Shown here piece after piece: positions 1 to 5,228 of a stretch of 5,228 bases of DNA. The DNA comes from Candidatus Moraniibacteriota bacterium (GTDB taxonomy: Bacteria > Patescibacteriota > Minisyncoccia > Moranbacterales > UBA1568). The notes below the pieces were generated by a model. It was not told where the DNA came from and searched no databases. It was given only the letters and a program-made list of their open reading frames with translations. Position 1 is the first letter of the stretch. The number at the start of each line of letters is the position of its first letter. The position numbers and the translations under genes were made by a program. The stretch is taken from positions 1 through 5,228 of the forward strand of contig JAUYFO010000023.1 of the NCBI GenBank assembly GCA_030690925.1, read 5' to 3'.

Positions 1-279
1 CGGTTCATAGAGAGACGTGGGTTAGGTTGGTAACAACCTCCCAATCTACTCCTTTCAGTGCTGTATTACATCATTCATACAGTGTGGCTTCGGTGTCATT
101 TTAGGTCATTCAATGCGCGGGCTTTTTCATTCTCCAAAAAAGCTGCTATACTACCAGCAGATAACTTCCCTGCAAAACCCAGTGATTCGTCCGGGCTATG
201 AGGGAATCGAAACCTATGCCAATTACTCACCATACTTCATTGTTACACCTTTCATAACGTCAGGTGTTTTTGTTTTTAA
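1..279. other. Unassigned region with several small hairpins, no recognised gene
   Basis: I see no recognisable protein or RNA gene here. A + strand frame is open from 26 to 340, but it runs through the terminator-like hairpin and the repeat array and has no ribosome site, so I do not call it. On the - strand a 45-codon frame (233 down to 96) ends in the helix-like AAFLENEKARALNDLK, but lacks a well-spaced Shine-Dalgarno. Structure is denser than expected: AGGTTG-gtaa-CAACCT (24-39, a GNRA-type loop on the + strand), CTGTAT/ATACAG (61-66 with 77-82), GCTTTTT/AAAAAGC (121-127 with 137-143), CTGCT/AGCAG (143-147 with 156-160, followed on the - strand by six T) and TTCCCT/AGGGAA (166-171 with 201-206). 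TCATT occurs five times. It could be the tail of an unrecognised structured RNA, a decayed gene, or plain intergenic DNA. Confidence 0.5.
245..277 (+). terminator. Possible rho-independent terminator upstream of dnaE
   Basis: ACACCT (245-250) pairs with AGGTGT (262-267) around an 11-nt loop, and is followed directly by TTTTTGTTTTT. The stem is only 6 bp, so it is weak, but the T-tract is good and lies only on the + strand side. If real, it ends a + strand transcript that enters from the left, and separates it from dnaE. Confidence 0.45.
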
Positions 280-310
280 AATTTCTAATTTCCAATTCCT
301 AATTTCTAAC
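280..310 (+). repeat. AATTTCTAATTTC-type repeat, copy 1 (forward)
   Basis: This is an AT-rich array built from TCTAATT and CCAATT subunits, 31 nt long, lying about 60 bases upstream of dnaE. It matches the copy inside miaA (4114-4144) at 28 of 31 positions, and the inverted copy before dnaE (340-370) at 23 of 31. Repeats of this type are, from general knowledge, common between genes in Parcubacteria-like genomes; their function is unknown. Confidence 0.85.
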
Positions 311-339
311 AGAGACCAGAACTTTACGCGAGAGTTTTA

Positions 340-370
340 ATTAGAAATTAGATATTAGGTGTTAGACATT
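340..370 (-). repeat. AATTTCTAATTTC-type repeat, copy 2 (inverted), abutting dnaE
   Basis: Read on the - strand, this segment aligns with 280-310 at 23 of 31 positions. The two copies form an imperfect inverted repeat with a 29-nt loop (311-339). It ends at the base before the dnaE ATG, so it forms the whole proximal leader of dnaE and contains its AGGTG ribosome-binding sequence. It is more diverged than the copy in miaA. Confidence 0.75.
357..361 (+). promoter_or_regulatory. dnaE ribosome-binding site (AGGTG), inside a repeat
   Basis: AGGTG lies 9 nt before ATG 371, a normal Shine-Dalgarno spacing, and supports 371 rather than the in-frame GTG at 359, which overlaps the motif itself. It sits in the least-paired part of the potential stem between 280-310 and 340-370, so it would stay largely accessible if that stem formed. 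Confidence 0.6.
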
Positions 371-3300
371 ATGAACTTCACTCATCTTCACGTCCACTCC
401 CATTATAGTCTCCTCACCGCCCTGCCGAAAATCGAGGAACTTTTGGTACAGGCCAAAGAATACGGCATGACGGCTATTGCTCTCACCGATACTTCAGCCA
501 TGTACGGCACCGTAGAATTCTACAGCAAAGCGAAAGAATGCGGCATCAAACCGGTCATCGGTGCCGAGATTTTTGTCTGCAAAGACCTCTCCAGCAAAAA
601 CAACACTTCCGAAGACCGCAGACGCACACAGCTGGTACTCCTCGCCAAAAACAACGTGGGCTACAAGAACCTGATGAAGATCATCTCCATCGCCCAGCTT
701 GATGGTTTTTACTACAAAGCCCGCGCTGACAAAGCGCTTCTCCGACAATACCACGAAGGACTGATCGCTCTTTCCGGTTCACTGTCAGGCGAAGTGCCGT
801 CAGAAATCATTTATGGGAACTACGCACGCGCCAAAGCGGTCGCCCTCGAATATCAGAATATTTTTGGGAAAGACAATTTCTATTTGGAATTGGGACCACA
901 TACGGAAAACGAAAACCAGATCGCTGTGAACCAAGGTCTGATCCAGATAAGCAAGGAAACTGGCATCCCTGTAGTGGCCGCTGTCGATGCGCACTATGTC
1001 AAACGGGAGCATGCCGAAACTCAGGACATTCTCCTGTGTATACGCGATAATAAAAAAGTGACAGACCACGAACGTTTCAGCATGAAGGAGTTAGACCTCT
1101 CGCTCCGCTCCCCTACCGAGATGACAGAAATTTTTGCCGATATCCCAGAAGCTATTGAGAACACCCAAAAGATAGCCGATGCCTGCAACGTTACTATCCA
1201 GATGGGGGAAAACCATCTCCCCTCCTTTCCTCTCCCAGAAGGGAAGACCGCTGACGGTTACCTGCGAGAACTCTGCGACCTCGGCATGAAGAAACGTTTC
1301 GGCGATACGGACATGGGCGAAGAGTATGTCACCCGCTTGAACTATGAACTCGACGTTATCAAAAAAACCGGATTCGCTTCCTACTTCTTAATTGTTCAGG
1401 ACTTCGTCAACTGGGCCAAGAATAACGGCGTCGTCGTCGGCCCAGGACGTGGATCGGCTGCCGGATCACTCGTCGCCTATCTCACCAGCATCACCGATCT
1501 CGATCCTATCTCGTACAATCTTCTCTTCGAACGCTTCCTCAACCCAGAGCGTATCTCTATGCCTGATGTCGACATGGACTTCGCCGACGATCGCCGCGAT
1601 GATGTGTTGAACTACGTCCGGGAGAAATATGGCAACGATCATGTGGCTCAGATTATTACCTTCGGAACCATGGCCGCTCGAGCCGCCGTCCGTGATGTCG
1701 GCCGGGCGCTTGGCTATCCTTATGAGCTCTGTGACAAAACATCCAAAATGATTCCCATGTTTACTTCAATAAACAAAGCACTGGCAGAGGTGCCAGAATT
1801 TCAGGCATGGTATGGGAGCAGTACCGATGTCAGAAAATTGATCGATACCGCCATGAAGTTGGAAGGTCTGGTGCGCCATGCTTCGATGCACGCCTGTGGC
1901 GTCGTCATCACCAAAGACCCCGTCACCGACTACACGCCTCTCCAGCGGGTGTCGGGGTCACGCGAGGGAGTCGTCACCCAGTATGCCGCCTCCACCAAAG
2001 CCAACGCTGTGGAAAAAATAGGTCTCCTCAAAATGGACTTTCTTGGCCTCAAAAATCTCACTATCATCCAAAACACACTCCGCATTGTCAGAAAAACCAA
2101 AGGTATTGATATCAACATCGAAAAAATCCCGCTCGATGATAAACTGACCTACAAGCTTTTACAAGATGCCCGTACCACCGGGGTCTTCCAACTGGAAAGC
2201 TCCGGCATGAAACGTTATCTCAAACAACTGAAACCAACCGTCTTCGAAGATATCATCGCTATGGTGGCTCTCTATCGTCCGGGGCCGATGGACTACATCC
2301 CGGACTTCATCGGTGGCAAACACGGCACCAAAACCGTCAAATACCTCCACCCGAAACTGGAACCGATCCTCAAGAATACCTACGGCGTCGCCGTCTATCA
2401 GGAACAGCTCATGCAAATTGCTCGTGACTTAGCAGGGTTTTCTCTCGGAGAAGCCGATGTCCTCCGCAAGGCAGTCGGCAAGAAAATTAAGGAGCTCGTT
2501 GCTGAGCAACGTGAAAAGTTTATCGAAGGCTGTATCACTACTGGTGTCGGAAAAAACATCGGTGAAAAAGTCTTTGCCTTCATCGAACCATTTGCCGGCT
2601 ACGGTTTCAACCGTTCTCATGCCGCCTGCTACGCCATGGTCGGATACCAGACAGCTTACCTGAAAGCCCACTACCCCGCAGAATTCATGGCTGCTCTTCT
2701 CACCTCCGACCAAGACAACATTGATCGCATCGCTATCGAAGTAACAGAAACCCGTGAAATGGGTATCGCAGTGCTCCCTCCATCCATCAACGAAAGCTTT
2801 GAGGCTTTTGCCGTCATCTTAGGTGATGACACAAAAGAACGAATGCGCTTTGGTATCAACGCCATCAAAAACGTCGGTCACCTAGTCGCCCAAGATATCG
2901 TCGAGGAAAGAAAACGCAATGGGACTTACACTACATTAGAAAACTTCGTCGAGCGCATCCACACCAAAGACCTCAATAAGAAATCTATCGAAGCACTGAT
3001 CAAAGTAGGAGCGCTGGAAGACTTCGGGGAACGCAAGCTTCTGCTCGACAACCTTGATGCTATCTTGAAACACGGCAAGAATCTCAAAACCATATCGGAA
3101 ACGCATGCCGGTAGCCTCTTTGGCGACATGGCCATGCCAGTAAGCAAGATTTTGCTCGTGCCAACTACTCCAGCCGATAAAAAAACACGTCTCATCTGGG
3201 AGAAAGAATTGCTCGGCCTCTACGTCAGTGATCACCCGACCAGTGAATATCAAGAGTATTTCAATAAGGCAGCAACACCTCTTGGGGCACTGGAAAAACA

Positions 3301-3844
3301 AAGCGAAGGCGCTCGTGTTCGACTCGGCGGCGTCATTACTACTGTGCGCAAAATTCTCACCAAAACTGGCAGCACCATGTTTTTTGTCGGGCTGGAAGAT
3401 ATGACCGGACGTGTCGAAATGCTCGTCTTTGGTAAAGCGGCGGAACGCACTGGAGAATCTTGGATTCCTGGGGAGGTGGTCATCGTCGATGCCCGTATTT
3501 CACAAAAAGATGGCACCCTCAAATGCATGGCTGAAAGCGTTGAGAAAATCTCCCCTGACACCCTCTCTCAATTCGCTCGCGCTGAAGCCACACGCACGAA
3601 ACTCGTTCGACCAGAACCAATCCCCGAAGTACCTGAGGATTCGCTTTTGATTACTCTCTCTGGTACAGCCCCGATGCAAACTATCGAACTCCTCTCGCAG
3701 CTCTTCCAAAATATCCCCGCTGGAAAAAGAAAAGTGGCCATCCGTATCCAGGGATCCACCATCGAAACCACCTTTTCACTCAACCCAAAAGAAGACCACC
3801 TCGACCAGATAAGGGCCATCGCCGGGGTAGAGTCTGTTGTATGA
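371..3844 (+). CDS. dnaE: DNA polymerase III subunit alpha (DnaE-type replicative polymerase)
   Basis: Catalytic subunit of the replicative C-family DNA polymerase, 1157 residues, close to the usual DnaE length. The start MNFTHLHVHS at ATG 371 matches the family N-terminus; the upstream GTG 359 adds four unconserved residues. Domains in order are PHP (about 1-275), palm with GPGRGSAAGS (357-366) and catalytic PDVDMDF (D401, D403), third catalytic Asp in KMDFLGL (D556), fingers with QLESSGM (607-613), ALYRPGPM (633-640) and FNRSHAA (746-752), helix-hairpin-helix (about 828-855), OB fold (about 982-1055) and a C-terminal tail. All three polymerase aspartates are present. The PHP metal site is incomplete: the usual TDH reads TDT (T41) and the usual His before LVLLA is Q87, while H7, H9, E66, H177, D206 and H208 remain. 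The expected clamp-binding pentapeptide is AGSLF (913-917), lacking the usual leading Gln. The segment between TQY and VEK before D556 is about four residues longer than in E. coli. There is no intein or frameshift. Identity is certain; proofreading status is inferred. Confidence 0.97.
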   Translation: MNFTHLHVHSHYSLLTALPKIEELLVQAKEYGMTAIALTDTSAMYGTVEFYSKAKECGIKPVIGAEIFVCKDLSSKNNTSEDRRRTQLVLLAKNNVGYKNLMKIISIAQLDGFYYKARADKALLRQYHEGLIALSGSLSGEVPSEIIYGNYARAKAVALEYQNIFGKDNFYLELGPHTENENQIAVNQGLIQISKETGIPVVAAVDAHYVKREHAETQDILLCIRDNKKVTDHERFSMKELDLSLRSPTEMTEIFADIPEAIENTQKIADACNVTIQMGENHLPSFPLPEGKTADGYLRELCDLGMKKRFGDTDMGEEYVTRLNYELDVIKKTGFASYFLIVQDFVNWAKNNGVVVGPGRGSAAGSLVAYLTSITDLDPISYNLLFERFLNPERISMPDVDMDFADDRRDDVLNYVREKYGNDHVAQIITFGTMAARAAVRDVGRALGYPYELCDKTSKMIPMFTSINKALAEVPEFQAWYGSSTDVRKLIDTAMKLEGLVRHASMHACGVVITKDPVTDYTPLQRVSGSREGVVTQYAASTKANAVEKIGLLKMDFLGLKNLTIIQNTLRIVRKTKGIDINIEKIPLDDKLTYKLLQDARTTGVFQLESSGMKRYLKQLKPTVFEDIIAMVALYRPGPMDYIPDFIGGKHGTKTVKYLHPKLEPILKNTYGVAVYQEQLMQIARDLAGFSLGEADVLRKAVGKKIKELVAEQREKFIEGCITTGVGKNIGEKVFAFIEPFAGYGFNRSHAACYAMVGYQTAYLKAHYPAEFMAALLTSDQDNIDRIAIEVTETREMGIAVLPPSINESFEAFAVILGDDTKERMRFGINAIKNVGHLVAQDIVEERKRNGTYTTLENFVERIHTKDLNKKSIEALIKVGALEDFGERKLLLDNLDAILKHGKNLKTISETHAGSLFGDMAMPVSKILLVPTTPADKKTRLIWEKELLGLYVSDHPTSEYQEYFNKAATPLGALEKQSEGARVRLGGVITTVRKILTKTGSTMFFVGLEDMTGRVEMLVFGKAAERTGESWIPGEVVIVDARISQKDGTLKCMAESVEKISPDTLSQFARAEATRTKLVRPEPIPEVPEDSLLITLSGTAPMQTIELLSQLFQNIPAGKRKVAIRIQGSTIETTFSLNPKEDHLDQIRAIAGVESVV

Positions 3845-3850
3845 CGCTTG

Positions 3851-3905
3851 CTTCCTCATGGTTTTTCCCATAGGAAGACAGAGGGCTCTTCAACTCTTTT
3901 TCTTT
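3851..3905 (+). terminator. Hairpin and T-tract after dnaE, probable terminator
   Basis: CTTCCT-c-ATGG (3851-3861) pairs with CCAT-AGGAAG (3868-3877), giving ten base pairs with one bulged C and a 6-nt loop. The T-rich stretch CTCTTTTTCTTT lies about 17 nt further on, too far for a textbook terminator. An alternative shorter stem, GAAGA (3874-3878) with TCTTC (3887-3891), would bring it closer. With the separate miaA promoter just downstream, this probably ends the dnaE transcript. Confidence 0.45.
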
Positions 3906-3931
3906 GTCAAAAATGAAAAATGTGGCATACT
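3904..3931 (+). promoter_or_regulatory. miaA promoter with extended -10
   Basis: TTGTCA (3904-3909, 5/6 to the -35 consensus) is followed after 16 nt by CATACT (3926-3931, 4/6 to the -10 consensus), preceded by TGG, an extended -10 element. The expected transcription start, about 7 nt past the -10, falls at 3937-3939, on the miaA ATG at 3938. The in-frame ATG at 3920 lies inside this promoter and would not be on the transcript. Confidence 0.7.
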
Positions 3932-3937
3932 AGTCCG

Positions 3938-4924
3938 ATGTCAAAAACACTCCAAAAAACTATCGTCATCATGGGTCCGACGGCTTCTGGGAAGTCGGAT
4001 TTGGCTATTACCCTAGCACGTAAGTACGATGGCGAAATTATCTCCGCCGACAGCCGTCAGGTCTACCGCGGCATGGACATAGGAACTGGTAAGGTCCCAC
4101 GGGACCTTACCAGAATTTCTAATTCCCAATTTCTAATTTCTAAACAACCAAAGAAGAATATCTATTTCTCCGAAGGAATTCGACACCATCTCATCGACGT
4201 GGCTAGTCCGAAGAAAACTTATAACGTCACCCATTTCATTCGCGATGCCAAAAAAGCTCTGGTAGACATCAAGCAGCGTGACAAGACCCCTATCATCTGC
4301 GGCGGCACTGGATTCTGGATCCAGGCGCTCCTCGAAGACCACCTCTTTCCGGCGGTGAAGCCCAATCCCACATTGCGCAAAGTTCTCGAAAAACTTTCCA
4401 CCGAAGTACTCTTCCGACGTCTCAAACGAAAGGACCCTGCTCGAGCCAAAAATATCGATGCCAAAAATAAAGTACGTTTAATCAGAGCCCTCGAAATTGT
4501 ACAGGCTCTCGGAAAGGTCCCTCCACTACAGAAAAATCAAGAATCAGGTATCAAGAATCAGGATTCCGTTATTCTTGCTCTCAGTCCGGATCAAAGCACA
4601 CTCTACAAAAATATCAAGTTGCGTCTGGAGAAACGCCTCAAAAGAGGCATGATCGCCGAAGTAAAAAAACTACGGGAAGAAGACCTCAGTTGGAAGAGAT
4701 TGGAAAGCTTCGGACTAGAATACAAATATGTCGCTCTACTCCTCCAGAAAAAAATTTCCAGAAAGGAAATGGAGGAGTGCCTCGAGTTCGAAATCCGCCA
4801 CTACGCCAAGCGTCAACTCACCTGGTTGCGCCGTTTTGAGAAGATGAGCGCCCGCATCCACTGGGTTACCAAGCCCGAAGAAGTGTTCAGCCTTACGGAA
4901 TTACATAACTCGTTACGTAACTGA
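3938..4924 (+). CDS. miaA: tRNA dimethylallyltransferase (tRNA A37 isopentenyltransferase)
   Basis: Transfers a dimethylallyl group from DMAPP to N6 of A37 in tRNAs reading UNN codons; a cytosolic, monomeric P-loop enzyme. It has 328 residues, normal for the family. Visible motifs: P-loop GPTASGKS (13-20), SADSRQVYRGMDIGTGK (36-52, with catalytic-type D38), HHLIDVASP (83-91), CGGTGFW (121-127), RLIRALEIV (180-188) and KRQLTWLRR (291-299). I chose ATG 3938 because the promoter overlaps the longer start at 3920 and because MSKTLQKTIVIMGPT gives the usual short lead into the first strand. No Shine-Dalgarno is present, which fits leaderless translation. Oddities: repeat-derived residues R59-K69 and a palindrome encoding T50-R59 sit in the loop between GTGK and HHLID. 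N200-D209 comes from a tandem repeat in the linker after LGKVPPL, and the last residues (322-328) come from the 12-nt array. Frame and core motifs are intact, so I expect an active enzyme. It converges on gatB and is likely transcribed apart from dnaE. Confidence 0.96.
   Translation: MSKTLQKTIVIMGPTASGKSDLAITLARKYDGEIISADSRQVYRGMDIGTGKVPRDLTRISNSQFLISKQPKKNIYFSEGIRHHLIDVASPKKTYNVTHFIRDAKKALVDIKQRDKTPIICGGTGFWIQALLEDHLFPAVKPNPTLRKVLEKLSTEVLFRRLKRKDPARAKNIDAKNKVRLIRALEIVQALGKVPPLQKNQESGIKNQDSVILALSPDQSTLYKNIKLRLEKRLKRGMIAEVKKLREEDLSWKRLESFGLEYKYVALLLQKKISRKEMEECLEFEIRHYAKRQLTWLRRFEKMSARIHWVTKPEEVFSLTELHNSLRN
4086..4113. repeat. Perfect 13-bp-arm palindrome within miaA
   Basis: CTGGTAAGGTCCC (4086-4098) is the exact reverse complement of GGGACCTTACCAG (4101-4113), with only AC between. 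In RNA it would give about 12 bp capped by a 4-nt loop. It encodes TGKVPRDLTR (T50-R59), and the 31-nt repeat begins at the next base. No T-tract follows, so it is not a terminator. Confidence 0.95.
4114..4144 (+). repeat. AATTTCTAATTTC-type repeat, copy 3, inside the miaA coding sequence
   Basis: Identical to the copy at 280-310 at 28 of 31 positions (differences at repeat positions 12, 19 and 31). It adds residues R59-K69 (RISNSQFLISK) to MiaA in frame. The composition, AT-rich with TCTAATT subunits, contrasts with the flanking coding DNA. The site is the loop after GTGK, where the family varies in length. Confidence 0.9.
4536..4562 (+). repeat. Tandem ATCAAGAATCAGG repeat inside miaA
   Basis: Two identical 13-nt copies of ATCAAGAATCAGG (4536-4548 and 4550-4562) are separated by one T, a 14-nt period that is not a multiple of three. 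They encode NQESGIKNQD (N200-D209) in the hydrophilic linker between LGKVPPL and the next core strand VILALSPD. This is a different repeat family from the one at 4114-4144. Confidence 0.85.
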
Positions 4925-4936
4925 TTACGTACCTCT
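4901..4936 (+). repeat. Three tandem 12-nt TTACGTAACTGA-type units at the miaA/gatB junction
   Basis: TTACATAACTCG (4901-4912), TTACGTAACTGA (4913-4924) and TTACGTACCTCT (4925-4936) are contiguous, each pair matching at 9 of 12 positions. Unit 2 contains most of the palindrome GTTACGTAAC (4912-4921) and supplies the miaA TGA. Unit 3 contributes two of the three bases of the gatB TAG on the other strand. The array encodes the MiaA tail LHNSLRN. Confidence 0.75.
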
Positions 4937-5228
4937 AATTCCCGACCGTCAGTCTTTCTTTCAGCATTGCAAGGACCATCGGAGGATTAGCTTTACCTTT
5001 GGTCTCGGCCATCACCTGTCCCATCAAATATTGCAAGGCGTTCTGCTTTCCAGCTTTATAGTCGGCCACGGACTGTTCGTTTCGTTCCATCACAGCTGCC
5101 ACCGCCTTTTCCAGGGCCGCCGTATCGCTCACCTGGCCCAGATTGAGCCGATCAATGATGTGGGTAGGATCGGTATCTCCGTCTCCGCCTCGATACATTT
5201 CTGCCAGTACCGTCTGGGCGGCGCTGGA
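4935..5228 (-). CDS. gatB: Asp-tRNA(Asn)/Glu-tRNA(Gln) amidotransferase subunit B, C-terminal part (partial)
   Basis: Only the last 97 residues are in the window; the gene starts beyond the right edge. GatB is the tRNA-binding and kinase subunit of the GatCAB complex, which converts Glu-tRNA(Gln) and Asp-tRNA(Asn) to the correctly charged forms in the cytosol. The visible part is the helical GatB/YqeY tail domain that contacts tRNA: LAEMY, then QVSDTAALEKAV, NEQSVADYKAGKQNALQYLMGQVM, and KGKANPPMVLAMLKERL close to the family C-terminus. The reading frame is open to the edge, so the methionine at 5196-5198 is internal, not the start. The stop TAG (4935-4937) lies in the tandem 12-nt array. Convergent with miaA, 10 bp between stops. 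A stand-alone YqeY-like protein is the main alternative but is less likely, since the frame continues upstream with GatB-like sequence. Confidence 0.9.
   Translation of the reverse strand, partial: SSAAQTVLAEMYRGGDGDTDPTHIIDRLNLGQVSDTAALEKAVAAVMERNEQSVADYKAGKQNALQYLMGQVMAETKGKANPPMVLAMLKERLTVGN

Noticed and set aside
24..39. AGGTTG-GTAA-CAACCT hairpin as part of RNase P RNA
   Set aside because: It resembles the GGCTGGTAACAGTCC region of RNase P RNA, but the conserved GGCACGGTAAAC and GAGCAAG-like sequences do not follow, nor do the P4 elements appear.
96..233. 45-codon - strand frame beginning MVSNWHRF
   Set aside because: The C-terminal half looks protein-like, but the nearest Shine-Dalgarno-like AAGG is about 16 nt from the ATG, stops close it just upstream, and I recognise no family. 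Kept only as a note.
1..235. Possible tmRNA (ssrA) on the - strand, suggested by GGTTTCGATT near 205-216 and a short frame AAFLENEKARALNDLK ending in TGA
   Set aside because: There is no GG-rich acceptor stem at the right distance, the putative tag does not end in an LAA-like signal, and the resume-codon context and stop hairpin do not fit. The 3' end would be outside the window, so it cannot be tested here.
113..340. 75-codon + strand frame beginning MRGLFHSPKK
   Set aside because: No ribosome site, it crosses a terminator-like hairpin and its C-terminal third is the AT-rich repeat. No family resemblance.
323..354. Promoter for dnaE (TTTACG with TAGATA)
   Set aside because: The spacer would be 20 nt and the -10 match is poor in an AT-rich repeat where chance matches are common.
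280..370. CRISPR array or phage attachment site
   Set aside because: Only two diverged, oppositely oriented copies with no regular spacers and no integrase, cas gene or tRNA nearby.
4086..4113. Palindrome as an intrinsic terminator within miaA
   Set aside because: The stem is strong, but the following bases are AGAATTTC with no T-tract, and the gene continues with intact motifs.

Overview
The window holds three recognisable housekeeping genes and one unexplained end. From left to right they are dnaE (replicative DNA polymerase III alpha subunit, + strand, complete), miaA (tRNA dimethylallyltransferase, + strand, complete) and the 3' part of gatB (Glu-tRNA(Gln)/Asp-tRNA(Asn) amidotransferase subunit B, - strand, running off the right edge). 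The first ~280 bases contain no gene I can recognise.

The likely source is a Patescibacteria/CPR-type bacterium, probably of Parcubacteria type. This is inference. It rests on short AT-rich repeat arrays of the AATTTCTAATTTC and ATCAAGAATCAGG kind, which I associate with those genomes, sitting between and inside housekeeping genes. It also rests on the style of the MiaA and DnaE proteins (for example FGLEYKYVALLLQ and GTGKVPRD in MiaA), and on a tRNA-dependent amidotransferase beside a compact miaA. No 16S or other marker is present to confirm it.

Region 1-370 has several small hairpins, a possible + strand terminator at 245-277, then two copies of a ~31-nt repeat in opposite orientation. 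The second copy runs up to the dnaE ATG and contributes its Shine-Dalgarno-like AGGTG. dnaE occupies 371-3844. A hairpin and T-tract follow, overlapping a good extended -10 promoter that places the miaA transcription start at or very near its ATG, so miaA is probably leaderless and transcribed separately from dnaE. miaA (3938-4924) converges on gatB with 10 bp between the stop codons, and this junction is built from three tandem 12-nt units.

The most interesting signal is repeat invasion of miaA. The gene carries a perfect 13-bp-arm palindrome, then a copy of the same 31-nt repeat seen in the dnaE leader (28/31 identical), a tandem 13-nt repeat in a second loop, and a repeat-derived C-terminus, all with the reading frame intact. 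No new defence or mobile system is visible. The genes serve DNA replication, tRNA A37 modification and tRNA charging, and have no operon link I can see beyond proximity.
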